Shown here: piece after piece, positions 1-15,986 of the stretch | Layout of the letters: every line of letters begins with the position of its first letter | How positions within the stretch are numbered: position 1 is the stretch's first letter | NCBI RefSeq assembly: GCF_021155765.1 | Contig: NC_060106.1 | Coordinates: 19,184,031 to 19,248,030 of the forward strand | Length of the DNA: 64,000 bases | Reading direction: 5' to 3' | Origin: Diprion similis | Lineage: Eukaryota; Arthropoda; Insecta; Hymenoptera; Diprionidae | The notes under the pieces: model-generated | Seen by the model: only the letters and a program-made list of their open reading frames with translations | What the model was told of the DNA's origin: nothing | The model's database searches: none | Position numbers and translations under genes: made by a program

Positions 1-2048
1 TTGTAAAACAGAGTTCTCATCTCACCATCCGACAACTTCATCAATCTCTCCATCAGCATTTGCTCACCTTTTTCCCTCTTCACTTGATTCTCGTCAAAAC
101 ACTTCCTGCCGCATATCATTTCGTTTTTATGCTCAATCATTGCATCAATAGCCTCTATCGTTTCCCCACATTCAAGCAGTTTTCTCTCCTCGACTATCGT
201 AAGTGTTTTTTCCTTCTGAAATTTTTCATCCAAATCGCACTTCTCATCCACTAGACAGTCCCTGGTCCTCCTGAGATTTCTTATCTCGTGTCTCAGGGCT
301 TCTTTCTCATCCGTATCAGCCGTTCTCTCCAGATCCATCGATTTCTCTTTCAGAACATGGTCCAGATGTGAAATTCTTGCGCTCACTTCAAGCAGGTTTT
401 TTTTCTTGTCGGAACAATCGTTTTGCGATTTTGAATTCTTTCTCTCATCTTCGCTCTCAGACTGTATTTCCTTTAATTTTGAAGCTGTTAGGTTGTACTT
501 CTCCTCCAATTCCCTTATCTTTCTCTGATCTTGAACCAGCTCATTCTCCAGCTGCTTTTTGTGCTCGTCTTCTTTTTTCAACTGCCTCTTCAGCTTCTCC
601 ATTTGCTTCTTGGACGAATTTAACGAACTCTCAAGCTCCAACACTTTCTTCGCAGAGTCGCCAGCAATCTGTTTTATCATCTCAATATCCATCAATCGTT
701 TTTCATAGTGAATTGCCATGTGTTTGTATAATTCAATTTCCTTCTTATGCGCTGATTTATCCTCGGTATCTTTGTACAACGAGGCATTTTCTGCCTGAGC
801 AAGTTGCGTCCTAGTGTTATAGTACTCCTCTTCAAGCTTGCTTCGTTTTCGTTGAAACTTTTGCTTGGCGCTTGCTCTAGCGTCGGAATTCTTAATCATG
901 TCAGCTATGAACTGTTCCTTTATTTGTATTGTATTCTGAAGTTCCTCTATGCGTTTATGCGCCCCTTCCAAATCCGACTGAATTTTTTTCACCTGCGTTT
1001 GCTTCGCCTCATTGGTGAGGGTCAAATTTTTCAACACTTTGATCGGCTCTGGATCTTCGTCGGAATTTTTAATCGTCTCGATCAACAAGTCCGGGGAATG
1101 CGTTTCTTTCTGCATTTTGATGACATTAACGTTGTTGTCGAGTCTAAAATCAACTTCTCGATTTTCCAGCGTATTAGCGGCAATGAGTGCTGACAATTGG
1201 TGGTTAAAATTAGTATCTTGAGACTGTTTATATCCGCCGTTGAATGCCAATACTCCATTGCACATATCCGAACCCGGGAGCATGGAGTTTCTCCTTGAAG
1301 TAGGATTTCTGATAGGAGTTGGCTTGACTATTGGCACATAGTCATTACCGTTATTCAGAGATTCTGCGGCAGAGGTGTCAATGATAATGTCCATCTTCCT
1401 GAACTCATCTTTTTTCGAATCAATAACATTATCCGTATCGCATTTAAATTTATTCATCAGCTCGTCAAGCTTGTCAAGGAAATCCGGATTCTCAGAACTT
1501 ATATCGCTTTCCTCTTCGGACAAATCCTCCGTCTCAGAGTTGCAGCTGCTGTCAGACTCGTTCCTGAACTCCGCACGAGTCGCAGACTCGTCTGTTTTCT
1601 CATCGGTTTCCGTCACCTCTTCTATTCTCTCCAAAGACCTTCTGGCGACATCTGCGAAGCCTTGCAAACTCGCTGTGTCGTCGCTGGCTATGCATTCTTC
1701 GTACTCTTGCTTCATACAGAGCCATTGCTCTATCTGATCCTGTTCGGTATGCGGCAGTATGTTGCTGGTCACGAGTTTATTGAACAAACCTTCCGCGTTG
1801 GAGACCAACTTGGACCATTGAGTAGCCGCAAATTCAAGCCTGAATAAGTCTGCACTGGAACTCCGCTCTCCAGATGTTCCGACCTCGATGTCCAGCGTCT
1901 CCTGTACCTCCTCGCCGGTGTGCTTGTGCTCCTCGTCCTGCTGTTCCCTGGGATGTCTGAAGACTTGTACTTCCTCGATGTACTGATTGTAGCATTGTCG
2001 ATTGTCCAGGATTCCCTGATGGTGAATCCATGGACCGTAATGCATCAT
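1..2048 (-). CDS. cos: Costa (Cos2), kinesin-like Hedgehog scaffold, partial at left edge
   Basis: Cos2 (KIF7/KIF27 family) is the cytoplasmic scaffold that links Smoothened, Fused and Ci in Hedgehog signalling. The minus strand is open from 2048 to base 1 (682 codons, no stop) and runs off the window. Residues about 71-110 contain WSKLVSNAEGLFNKL and an IEQWLCMKQEYEECI segment, which I recognise from fly Cos2, where they follow the motor domain. An acidic Ser-rich linker and long coiled coils follow, then EHKNEMICGRK and SDGEMRTLFY near the edge, which resemble the KIF7/27 block around 'YKNEAI' and 'SSSETRALL'. The chosen start is the first ATG (2046-2048) after an in-frame TGA at 2076-2078; a strong acceptor (CTTACAG) gives exon edge 2128. 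Odd: only about 70 residues precede the conserved block, so no motor domain is visible. Either the start is wrong (hidden exon or an assembly indel) or the protein is motorless. Identity is fairly sure; the N-terminus is not. Confidence -1.
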   Translation of the reverse strand, partial: MMHYGPWIHHQGILDNRQCYNQYIEEVQVFRHPREQQDEEHKHTGEEVQETLDIEVGTSGERSSSADLFRLEFAATQWSKLVSNAEGLFNKLVTSNILPHTEQDQIEQWLCMKQEYEECIASDDTASLQGFADVARRSLERIEEVTETDEKTDESATRAEFRNESDSSCNSETEDLSEEESDISSENPDFLDKLDELMNKFKCDTDNVIDSKKDEFRKMDIIIDTSAAESLNNGNDYVPIVKPTPIRNPTSRRNSMLPGSDMCNGVLAFNGGYKQSQDTNFNHQLSALIAANTLENREVDFRLDNNVNVIKMQKETHSPDLLIETIKNSDEDPEPIKVLKNLTLTNEAKQTQVKKIQSDLEGAHKRIEELQNTIQIKEQFIADMIKNSDARASAKQKFQRKRSKLEEEYYNTRTQLAQAENASLYKDTEDKSAHKKEIELYKHMAIHYEKRLMDIEMIKQIAGDSAKKVLELESSLNSSKKQMEKLKRQLKKEDEHKKQLENELVQDQRKIRELEEKYNLTASKLKEIQSESEDERKNSKSQNDCSDKKKNLLEVSARISHLDHVLKEKSMDLERTADTDEKEALRHEIRNLRRTRDCLVDEKCDLDEKFQKEKTLTIVEERKLLECGETIEAIDAMIEHKNEMICGRKCFDENQVKREKGEQMLMERLMKLSDGEMRTLFY

Positions 2049-2330
2049 ATCGAACTGCTTTTGAGGTTGGCAAGGTCAGAATGGACTGAACTTTACGATC
2101 AACGTTCGTGACCCCGTTCAAGAGATTCCTGTAAGATTGAAATGAATAGTCGAAAGAAGGAAAACAAACAATAAATTCATTTTTAACGTGGCAATGATAT
2201 TGCATAGTTGCGTGTCAAAAAAGGGTAAAATTTCAAGTAACAGACTTATTGATTATCGCAATAGAAAAATGTTTGCTGTGATGAAAAGTTCGGCTAACGA
2301 TGAATCAGATGAAAATAAAGAAAAACTTAC

Positions 2331-2480
2331 AGGTTTAGCGATACCCATGTGTCTGATTCCACGATTTGGAAATATCTTTGCGGCTTTTTCAAATTCAACG
2401 CACGTTTACTGGTCACGGTCGAGTTTGCACTGGTACGAGGTAAATCATTTTCGATCGAAACCGCGGATTGTAATCCCGAG
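2331..2480 (-). other. cos: Probable upstream exon of costa (5' UTR or N-terminal), right edge unresolved
   Basis: On the minus strand a clear donor (AAACCT|GTAAG) lies at 2330/2331 and faces the acceptor at 2128/2129, defining a 202-bp intron (2129-2330). The reading frame of this exon is unclear. One frame is open for 60 codons and joins in phase to the 2128 exon, but then enters a frame that stops at 1834 and is not the coiled-coil frame. Another frame would join the Cos2 frame only through a weaker internal acceptor near 2057-2060. The simplest reading is a non-coding 5' exon. The right edge at 2480 is approximate; I cannot locate the transcription start. Confidence -1.
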
Positions 2481-3499
2481 CCACGTTGGTGGTAAAATTT
2501 ACCGTGCAAAACGGGATTGTGAGATCAAAATCTGGCTGTCTTAATTAAAAAGAGTCATAAAAATCTATTCGTTATATGTCTGAATGACGAAGGAAATCCT
2601 CGGGTAAATCAATAATATTTACTACAGATAGAGCCTGCCTGTCTTTCCGCGTATCGTATATTACGTTTTGCCATGTTGGTAGACTTGGTGATTCTCGATC
2701 TTATCTCGTCTATGTTTAAATTGCGTGGAGTTGGTAGCGCCGCAAGTACTCGGTCATCGACCAATCAGCATCGCTGTAGAGAACTCTCGAAGGACCTGAA
2801 GCTGGCAACAAATGGACCGCGTAGAGAGATGATCAGTGGCGTAGAATCACCAAATGTCGATCGAGTTGTGCTGGCGTGTGTGACGAGTTGCCTATCATCG
2901 TGTGTGTCCGTGTGTATACAGTTCTGTGAATACCCTATGGGATGCAATGAGCTAACGAAATTTCCCATCAAGTAAAACCGGATTGATTTTTTATTTCTGG
3001 TTGACAACGCAGCTGCAGATTCACGTAAGTCGCAACATTGCAAACTATGATAAAGTTGGGAAAAACCGCAAAGAGAATAAGAACAAGTTTTGACAATTAT
3101 ATTTGACACATGTGCGAAACAAAAATAACAATGAATCAAAACCACCATGGCCCTCGACGATTCGATTGAGTTTTTATTTCTCTTGCCTAATGACGTACAG
3201 TTCTCGGAATTTTGTCATCGATATTTCACCCCTAACAAAATAATGGCAAGAATAATCTGGTCGTTATTTTATTTTTATCGAATTCGTAGGACCTTGAAAA
3301 ATCCGGGTTGTAAAATTCATCGGTATGCATAAAGCATTGTCGACTACGATCCGCTGCATAGCTCAAGTGGAACGATGTGTGCCGCTGATATCTATACGTA
3401 TTATGGAGATCAGTAATGTCTCTGCGTTATTGCATATTAGATACATAATCAGCTGCGTGTCCACACAATTTTCATGGAACCAATTTGTGACCGAAGAAG

Positions 3500-3560
3500 C
3501 GAAGTGTTCATAGACGTCATCGGGAGAGTCTCGCGATTACGTGAGATTCTAGTGTTATAT
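3500..3560. promoter_or_regulatory. Probable promoter between costa and the LITAF gene
   Basis: The divergent costa (minus) and LITAF-domain (plus) genes share this 3-kb interval. A CRE-like GACGTCAT lies at 3513-3520 and a TCTCGCGA palindromic motif at 3528-3535. Both kinds of motif are typical of TATA-less housekeeping promoters. The ATG of the LITAF gene lies a few bases after a splice acceptor (TTTTTTACAG), so that gene needs a non-coding first exon upstream, which fits a start near here. The rest of 2500-5148 shows no gene that I can support. Inference from motifs only. Confidence -1.
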
Positions 3561-5148
3561 CGTTAAACCATATTAATAACGGTTAGGTGATTCGACGGTG
3601 ACGTATTTTCCACGCTGGTAGGCGTTTTTACACTTACTAATTGAACAGACGGTCACCTAAGTAGTCGATTTCATTTCAACTTCGACGGCCGAAGCACAAG
3701 GAAGATAATTTCAGCAGAGCTCAAATTTTTACAACCACGTATGTTTTAGCTGGTATATGCCAGTATTAGTTATCGCCTATTTTCATCGATTTTTAAGTTT
3801 TTTTTCTTTTTTAACAAATGAATTATACTTGTCGCAGTTTCAAAACTGCACCTTTGCTTCTGGATTAAAATCTTACCTCTAGTTAGGCTGCCGAGCGATT
3901 GAATTGGAAGCAAAAAACATGTGCTTTATTAAACTTGAAGTATGTTTACATATGTTGCAAAAAAATATTGTTGCTAATCAAGAAGAACCTTTGGATCAAT
4001 ATAAATAAACTTAAGTGGCTTGGAGAGCTAATACAGTTAGCAAATAATTTAAATCGTATAATTTTCATATTTGACAATATTTTCCTTGTTGGCTCATACT
4101 AAACCTAATCGTATTCTGGGAAAAGATAATTTTAATGAGGAAAAGATTCTCCATTTAAATATACGATTTTGCTGATGGATTTTTACAATACAACTGTGAT
4201 AACTGTGTAAGCAATCATATTTCGTCCGAAGTATTTTTCATTTGAACCATCATTTGCTATTTCTGCATCGATTGAAATGCAAAGAGCATAAATTTTGAAA
4301 CTGCAGACAGTGATTTTTTTTTTTCTTCCATTTTAACCTTGTTCTCAATGAGCGTAAAGAAATAGTGTCTTTGTTATTAGTAACAAACAAGCGCTACTTC
4401 AACTTTGTAGTATATAGACATTTATATACACACAATTCTTTCCCAACAATTACTAACAACTTTCTATTCACACTCGCTCATTCATCAATATTCATATCGA
4501 ATGGTGTATTACGTAGGAAACATGAGCAAACTGTAAACCTCACAGTAGTAATGAATTTTGTTACTTATTAAAAGAGGAAGTTAGATTAGTGGGGCAGTTA
4601 GTGATTGACTGCTGAATATATGCCGGTTGAAGTAAGTAATGTTAACGTGACGAAACATCAGGGAACAATTCGCTATCTTGCAATTTTATAATGACTGATT
4701 GACTGGGTGTTTGGTACAATACGGTTTACTAAATTTTAGACAATTCTAACGGTGCGAAGTAACAATTATTCCTAAACATGCATCGTTACAGTAACGCTAC
4801 TTAACTTCAACCACGTCCAAATATCTGTTCATATTCACACAAAGTAGGAAAAAAACTGCTTCAAATTCCATAGAATTGAAGTAACAAACGTTGAAATTGA
4901 TTCTAGACTTAGAAACTTGAGGTTTCAAAATTGATTGTTTCATTCTAGATTTGAAAACAGTAGTGATTTCAATGGACGATAGTTGAGTTTCTTACATTAT
5001 TGCCGACACGCTTAACTATCTGATATGCTGATAGTACAAGGAAAAAAAAAAAAAAAACAGTACATGCATAGAATTATGTGACTGATTACAAAAATTGTAT
5101 AGTAAGCAACTGCGGTCAAAAGGATAAGCATTACCTTTTTTACAGAAA

Positions 5149-6187
5149 ATGGAGAAAAATCAACTGATGGGAAGTGGATTACCACCACCAACTGCTCCAC
5201 CCTCATATGACGAAGCTGTCGCCAATACCGCTGCAGGACCTCGCCTTTATCCTCCACCTTCTTCCGCTCCGTACCCAACAGCTGACACAGCGATGCCATT
5301 GCCTGGATCTTGTATGTTTTCACATTGTATCATTCTTTCAGTCTTCTCAATTCAGCTTATTTCACTTTTCAAAATTGTGACACTTATTCCCTGAATTCCC
5401 TTCCCTTGAATGGTACAAATGTGTAAATTGATGAAATATCTCATATGAAAATTGTAATAAATATACCTTAAGTAATGTCTGAATTAAACAGAGAGAAAAA
5501 GAATAACTCATTTTGGATTATGTACATTTGTAACGATAGAGAGCTTTAGAATTTTTGTCAGCAGAAAAATTTTCTCTGCTAAAAGACATTCAACATCGAC
5601 GATGAACGGCTACATTGTTTTTTTACAGACAATCCACCGCCAGCAGCAATGCCAATGCCAATGCCAATGCCAGAGACACACAGTCAACCGCAATCATTCC
5701 AGCCACGACCTGCCGCTCCATATCCTCAACAACAAAACACAGCTCCACAGTCTTATGTGACACCTGCTCAGATACAAGTTGTTCAACGAACAGTTACTTA
5801 TGCAGTTGGACCAAACCCAATAAAAATGTTGTGTCCTAATTGTCGGGCAGATATAAAAACAACTACGGTATCGGAACATCAAACGAACGCTCACATCTGT
5901 TGCATAATTTTATGTTTACTTGGGTAAGTATTAGACATTTTACGTGTTTAAGAGTTTCAGCTGCTGATCATATCTTGTATATTATTCACGTTTAATGCTG
6001 CTCCTCTAAACTGACCTGGTTTCATAAAATTTGGTCAGTTTGATGCAATGATTGATTTACCAAAGCTGATTTGTTACATTTCAGGTGTTGCTTGTGTTCA
6101 TGTTTGCCGTATTGCAGTAATGCATTTGTCAATATTCACCATTCGTGTCCCAACTGTAAGGCTTACATCGGCACATATAAGGCTTAA
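5149..6187 (+). CDS. LITAF-domain protein (LITAF/SIMPLE-like)
   Basis: Coding exons are 5149-5311, 5629-5923 and 6085-6187, all with GT...AG introns and matching phases, giving 186 aa. LITAF-domain proteins are small zinc-binding monotopic proteins of late endosomal and lysosomal membranes that act in endosomal sorting. Residues 1-115 are Pro/Gln-rich, with a PPSYDEAV motif near residue 17 (a PPxY site, the usual ligand for Nedd4-type WW domains) and a (MP)4 run near 62-69. The C-terminal LITAF domain has the two half zinc knuckles: CPNC at 123-126 and HSCPNC with the cysteines at 174 and 177. Between them lies a hydrophobic Cys-rich segment that inserts into the membrane. Start: the first ATG after the acceptor, with no alternative. 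Insects often carry several LITAF paralogues, so I give no symbol. Confidence -1.
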
Positions 6188-8813
6188 ATTTCGTGATTGT
6201 CACAATAGTTAAGTTTAACCTTGGAGTAGTGGAATAATTATTCTACAGTTACAGATCGAGGTGAAACCTTGGCCGTTTTTGACTAGGAAGAACATGTACT
6301 GTTCTTTATATATTTATATATATATATATAGATGTTAAACATTCAATCATAGACGTAGAAATTTTCTTTTATATAAATTCTATTAGAGATAGATGGAACG
6401 TATAATTTTGTAATCCCAATTATTTCTACAATTGCTTATCCTTTCGATGAATGTTTGTAGAATTCTTGAAAAACGTTCAATTGATGCAAAACGCATTCCG
6501 TTGATTCTGAAACAATCTCGCTTCATTGCCATTGGGAATATTCAGAGGTTGATTGAGCTGATCTGAGCTTTTCTTGTATACGTAAATCCTTGCCGATAAG
6601 AATTGATAGTCAAAAGAAAAGATTGTTATTGACACCTCATTTGCCCTATATTCACTATTGTTACTGGACATTAGGTTTCTTGATTTAGTCGTACCGAAAA
6701 TAGTTTGGTGATTCATTGTATGGGAACACAGAATTCTTGCATTCTGGTTGCCCATTACATTTTACTATGCGCATAAAATCAAACTCACACGGTGAAACTA
6801 CTACTAGTTTCATTTTTGATAATTCTTTCTTTTTTGCGTATGTACAAAAGTATTGAGTATTTGAAGAACACTGCATTTTCGTCGAATCCGAAGAATACAA
6901 GCGTAAGCAAACATAAAGAAAATGACCAGTGAAAATGCACCGCTTTTACTTTACTCTGCTGGTTTATAAGTTTTGTGCTAGATACTTGATCGTTAAACAT
7001 TTACAGGAGTCTTGGAAATTGAGTGAATAGTAAATACTATATCTGTATCAGGATGTTGGTTGATAATACAGTGTTTGTTGACGTACTTGCAAATTGTTGC
7101 GCCACACGTGATTCGTTATGCGAATATCTAATTACAAAAAAAGTGTGTCTTTTAGCAACTTCTATTCAGCTCACAGAAATATTTCCACCTCTCATATCAA
7201 CGAGGCGGATAAAAATGTGAAAATCACATGTGTGTTTAGTTGAATGTTAAAAGGGCTGTGAGAAATTGAATGTTTGGAGAGGATGTGGCCTGTGTACCCT
7301 GCTGTTATTTTTCAAAGAAACATGTATTAAACATAAGTTTTATATTTTTATATTAAGCCTTTTTGATTGTTCGTATTCAAAGATTTTGACAAAAAATATT
7401 TCGACGTATTAAATTGGATACGAATATCTAAACTGCTTGCAATTAGGAAGTAAGTGCGTATGTATATATAATTTGAAGAGGAAGTAAAAAAAAACTACCA
7501 ATTTGGTCCGGGTTTAATTTTTATTAAACAACAGGCCATTCTATCTATGTTATCATCAGTTTTCCATTCATTTTCGACTTCATTGATCAGCTGTGAAGTT
7601 TTTATTTTTCTACTTCAAACGAGATATGTATAACTAAGTGTTCAATGCTAGTTATAAGTCTGCATTCATAGGTAAAAATTTACTTTGTTAAGAGAAAAAT
7701 TACAAAGACATCGGACATACGAACAATACTATAAAAAAGTATAAGTTAGACCAAACTTTGATGGTGCATTGAAACTACCTGCAGTACAGTAATTAAAATC
7801 ACACCAAAATTTATTGTTGGCCATGAAAGATCGATAAAATATTAATTACTCATACTGTCTACTACTAATATGTAAACTGTTATTAAATCTGACACAATTA
7901 TGGCGCTAATCATTCTGTTCATGTTTCGATTAAGCATTAACGGCTTGGTCTTAAATTCAAGACAGACATGATGCGCGAAGAAAAGGCTGTACCAAAAGAT
8001 TAAATCGTATTTTATATACAATTAATAATAAGAAGATATGATGTTGTCAGACTGAAAGCCTCTGGTAAATCGATGGTACTGTCTGATCATTGTGATACGA
8101 AAGGAAAGGAAATAAATGAAGGAAATAGACGATCGTAATAAGTGAGAAATATCTGTAATAACAATATTTGTTGTCTATACACGGCCAATGGGGTATTGGA
8201 AGTATCTGATCTTTGTGTATAATCTATCAGTAGGTGTACATAATCGTCATCTCAATAAATAAATGAATATATTATTTAATATAATATTAATTCTTCAGGC
8301 GTAATGTCTTGACTAAATTTTTCCCTCCAAATTATTTGTTTATTTTAAACTCATCCAAAGTTTTATTTTAAGTTTATTACAAGGTTCGCATTCGCATTCG
8401 AATTTACTAATGAAATTTATTGGAATACGTAAAATTGTATCAAGAAACAGTGTCAGTCGGTATCCCGAGGCATTTTCCATTCCGCTAGTCATGATCGAAT
8501 CGAATTAAGGTATACGCGGTATTTTACGTTTCCTCGAAAAATCAAAGCTGACGCCTAGAGGAATGAGAGCAACCAATAACGATCCGTTGTGACGCATTTA
8601 ATTTCGACCATAGAATAGAAACAAAATTTCCTCTAGTATCAGCTGCTGATTGCGGTCAAATCGCAGAGTCATACTAAATATTCAAAACGTTTCACCGGTG
8701 AGATCGTAGTGCCGCGTTACACATGTGGATGTAACAAATACGTTTGTACATACATACATATCCGAGTTATAAATTTCGGAACTTCGAAAAGGTTATGTCA
8801 CTCGTGCAGCAAT
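6188..8813 (+). other. LITAF-gene 3' region and spacer to muskelin
   Basis: About 2.6 kb of AT-rich sequence without a supported gene. It should hold the 3' UTR of the LITAF gene; candidate polyadenylation signals include ATTAAA near 7326 and AATAAA near 8254, but I cannot choose between them. The last 350 bases before 8814 are less AT-rich and should contain the muskelin promoter and 5' UTR; no TATA box is evident. Small open frames on both strands look random. Confidence -1.
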
Positions 8814-12554
<3,741 letters not shown>

Positions 12555-15500
12555 TATTTTTAACCTGGTCAATGTACTTAAAAGTCATACTAATTTCACG
12601 ATTATTTCTCGATTCAGACACCAAAATCATACTTGGCTTATGTTTTCTTTATTGTATGTATAATTCAACAACAACAGGTAACAGACTGTTGGTCTTTTCG
12701 TTTAACGGGTATAATATCGAAGTCACGTGTTATTTATAATATTTTATTTTCATATTTAGCTCGTACAATTTTGTTTCAAGATTACTACTGTGAAATGAAA
12801 AATGAAAAATTACGAACAGTTTCAGTTCGTCATTCGTTATTTTTATACATACACATAGCGATAATAATAACGTTTGAAAGATTCATTTCTGCAAGTAGTT
12901 TCGAAATAATGATGATAGTCATGCTTCACTTTTTGATTATTTTTCATGAAGACTGTAATATTACATTTTATACGATAATTTGTATCACTATATATAACTT
13001 TAGAAATTTGCTTTAACTCTCTTTATACATCGACTGTATCATCCTGTTATTCAGCTCCGGTTTTACAATCGATTGAACTGTATGAAGAAAAAGATTTGTC
13101 CGAAACCCGCACCTTTTCTCGCAATCAGTCAACTTTAATTTTCCATTCTAATTTATGTTCTACCTTGTATTCGGTGTGTTCGTAATTTTTAAAATGCATT
13201 GAAGAAAATACCGCAGTTTTTGTTTTTGTTCTTTTTTTTTTGTCGTATTACGTCAAACGAAACTGACCATTCACATGTTGAAGGCAATTTTATTTTTACT
13301 TTCAACAGATTTTTATTTTTACAATTGCGAACTGTTATCATTATTAATACTTGTTTACTTTTATCATTTTGTCCGCAACCCTAAATCTCTATTAATTTTC
13401 GATTTACATGCTTATAGTACTGAAACTGTACAATTATATAACAATTATTTGCCTCTCTGGTCTTTGCAACTTGTTATTAGTAATACCTGCTCGAACCTGA
13501 AGTGCAGAAGACAATGATCTAAAACTGATGATATATATTGTCTAGATGTGTATTTATAAAAAAAGTTATAAATTTACTTTAAATATTTATGTGTACAGTG
13601 GTTTTATTATAAAATTGATCTTAAGCTTCCGCTTGCCATAATAATGAGTTGTTAATAGACTATTACGAATAAGCTGTAATAATAATAAGATAACAATAAT
13701 AGAATTGATAATAACAAAAATACAAATAATTAACATTTTATATTGCGTAGCTTTGTAAATATTTTTCATTAAGTTTTCTGTCGATATCGATTCTCTGTAA
13801 TGTAACCGACATAATTTATACAATAATACATATACACATTATATATATGTTGTATATGATCACAATTTAACTGTTATAAGATAACGTTGATGTGTACACA
13901 AGAATTAAGTTTTTGGCATAATAACGCACTTACTGCTAAATAATCATATGTAAAAATTTGTTAAATGTCTCATCCATATATTTCGTAATTTAAAGGTAGT
14001 AAAACGAAAAATTGAAACTTATGTTTTCATTACTCGCGACGTGGCTATATCGGTGGGTTTTTTTTTACACCTAAAAGCTACGACACATTATTTTTATGTA
14101 AATCTGTTGTCTATTAAACACAAGCATCGCGTTCAATAGTAGCGTGTAGTAATTTTTCACAATTGCATGAATTGTATGTACATGTAATGTAAGTTCTATT
14201 TATATTTCATATTGTTTAGGGACACAAAAAATACATAAAAATGTGGGGTATTTTTTAAAAAGTGGAATATATATCTCAAGTTTAATTAATCAATAGTACA
14301 TGGCCAAAACAAATTCATTTCCACAGGTATGCTAATTTTGCATCTAAATAAATCATATTACTTAGATGCTGTAACATACCTAAGCTTGAAGGTCTTCAAG
14401 AATGAACACGATTTTGTTTTTTTATTTGAAAAATATATTGCTAGTTATTTGATGGGATCAACTGAAGAACGATCTGCGTATTAAAATGCATATTCTATTT
14501 GCACACATAATTATGAAAATGTGCAAAAAAATATATATTTCTTCAAACATAATACAATCCAAACTACAATTTTGAGAAATTTATAATCGTTGAAATTTTT
14601 GTACAAAATTTATTATCCGCAGTGTAGTGATCAAAGAATTCCGCGAAATAAAGTGTCGCGTCACAGGGTTTCCCGCCAATACAGGAGTGATAATAAAACT
14701 AAGTCCCTCGATAATAATTATAGGTAACACTATCCCAGTTAAATGAAGCAAAAATCCCAAAAAAAGAAGGAACAAACTCTTAATAATGTATAAAATATTA
14801 TGTGTCGATATCCTCCGCGTTGTAGAAATAATATATATGTAAATAAAAACTGCAACCTAGGCATCTTCTAGGCACATAGGAAAACCAAACAAAAGGAAAC
14901 AAAAACGACAATGTGTATAATCATTATTTTGAGTCTCAGACATACTTCTCACAGCTATGAAACGTAAATTTAAATCAATAAAACTAATTGCAATTACAAT
15001 TTTTCCGTTTCTTCTTCTTTTTCTATTTGAAATAAACTAAAAATCCCGCCAATGAACCTGCAGTCAAGTTTTAACGCGCGTCATACAAATCGAGCTAGTA
15101 AGCGACAATCCCAGTATATTTTTTCTCTCTCTCTCCGCACCCTGATTGGCTGAGCACCGTCCCTGCACCAATCACGGCGCAGATCGAGAGAGACGGAGTG
15201 CACTCGAATCGACTTTACCTAGTCACGTATGCGAATTGCGAACATTGTAGGATTCTACCGCGGCGATGGTTGCATCTGGTGACCGCACAAGGCGCTGAAA
15301 GCGTCTCTCGTCGGCGTTTAGAACTTCCGTATACCATACGGAGATGAAAGGATGATCTAATCGGCCGACGACGACACACCCACCCCTAAATGCCCGCTTG
15401 ACCGAACTCTTTTTTTGCGCGGGGGTTGGGGGGTTTCCCGGGGTGCAACAACAGACCAGAAGTCTAGACGACGCAAATGGAGTGAGAAATATAGAACTGA

Positions 15501-15986
15501 GGTCAAATCCGATAAGGAGACAGGGGTACGAGATCGGGTCGGCTGAAAGTGCGATATGACAATTGGAAATCAATCGCTGAGTCGACTACCTTGGTTCAAG
15601 AGAGCTAGTTTCCGGTGGGAAGAAGAGACGGCGCTGATCCCGTCCGCCGTCGTCGTCGTCGGCAGTGAAATTTTCATAATCAAAGCGCAAAGTGGCGCAA
15701 AGCGAGGGCTGGTCTGCAGGTGTTGAATCGAAGTTAGCCCGCTGACCGCTGTCAAACGGCTGACGGTTCGCCGATGATAAAGTCAAATTGATAATAAACA
15801 TACGCGAGTGACGACGACGACGACGAATCGAGCCGATTCGAGCGGGATATATGACAAGATAATGACCTCGCGGTCGGGCACTGCTGTTTGTTTAGAATTA
15901 ATAACGCTCGGTTGCAGTTTGCGGTAACGGTTAAACACGACGATTCTCGATCGGAGAGGTGATCAGCAGTTTATATTCACGCCGAA
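12555..15986 (+). other. Muskelin 3' region and Bicaudal D upstream region
   Basis: The first 2.5 kb is strongly AT-rich and probably contains the muskelin 3' UTR; several AATAAA-type signals occur (e.g. near 14346) and none is decisive. From about 15050 the sequence becomes GC-richer and CpG-rich up to the Bicaudal D start, as expected of a promoter and 5' UTR. The minus-strand open frames at 15223-15801 read through this CpG-rich part and look like shadows. No other gene seen. Confidence -1.
15120..15185. promoter_or_regulatory. Paired CCAAT-box element upstream of Bicaudal D
   Basis: A CT-repeat (GAGA-type, 15124-15135) is followed by ATTGG at 15145-15149 and CCAAT at 15168-15172, as the inverted pair GATTGG...CCAATC, 18 bases apart. 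Such pairs are typical NF-Y sites in animal promoters. It lies about 800 bases before the Bicaudal D ATG, in the GC-richer upstream region. Function is inferred from the motifs. Confidence -1.

Noticed and set aside
15223-15801. Three overlapping minus-strand open frames upstream of BicD
   Set aside because: They lie in the CpG-rich promoter and 5' UTR region, contradict one another in frame, and show no domain.
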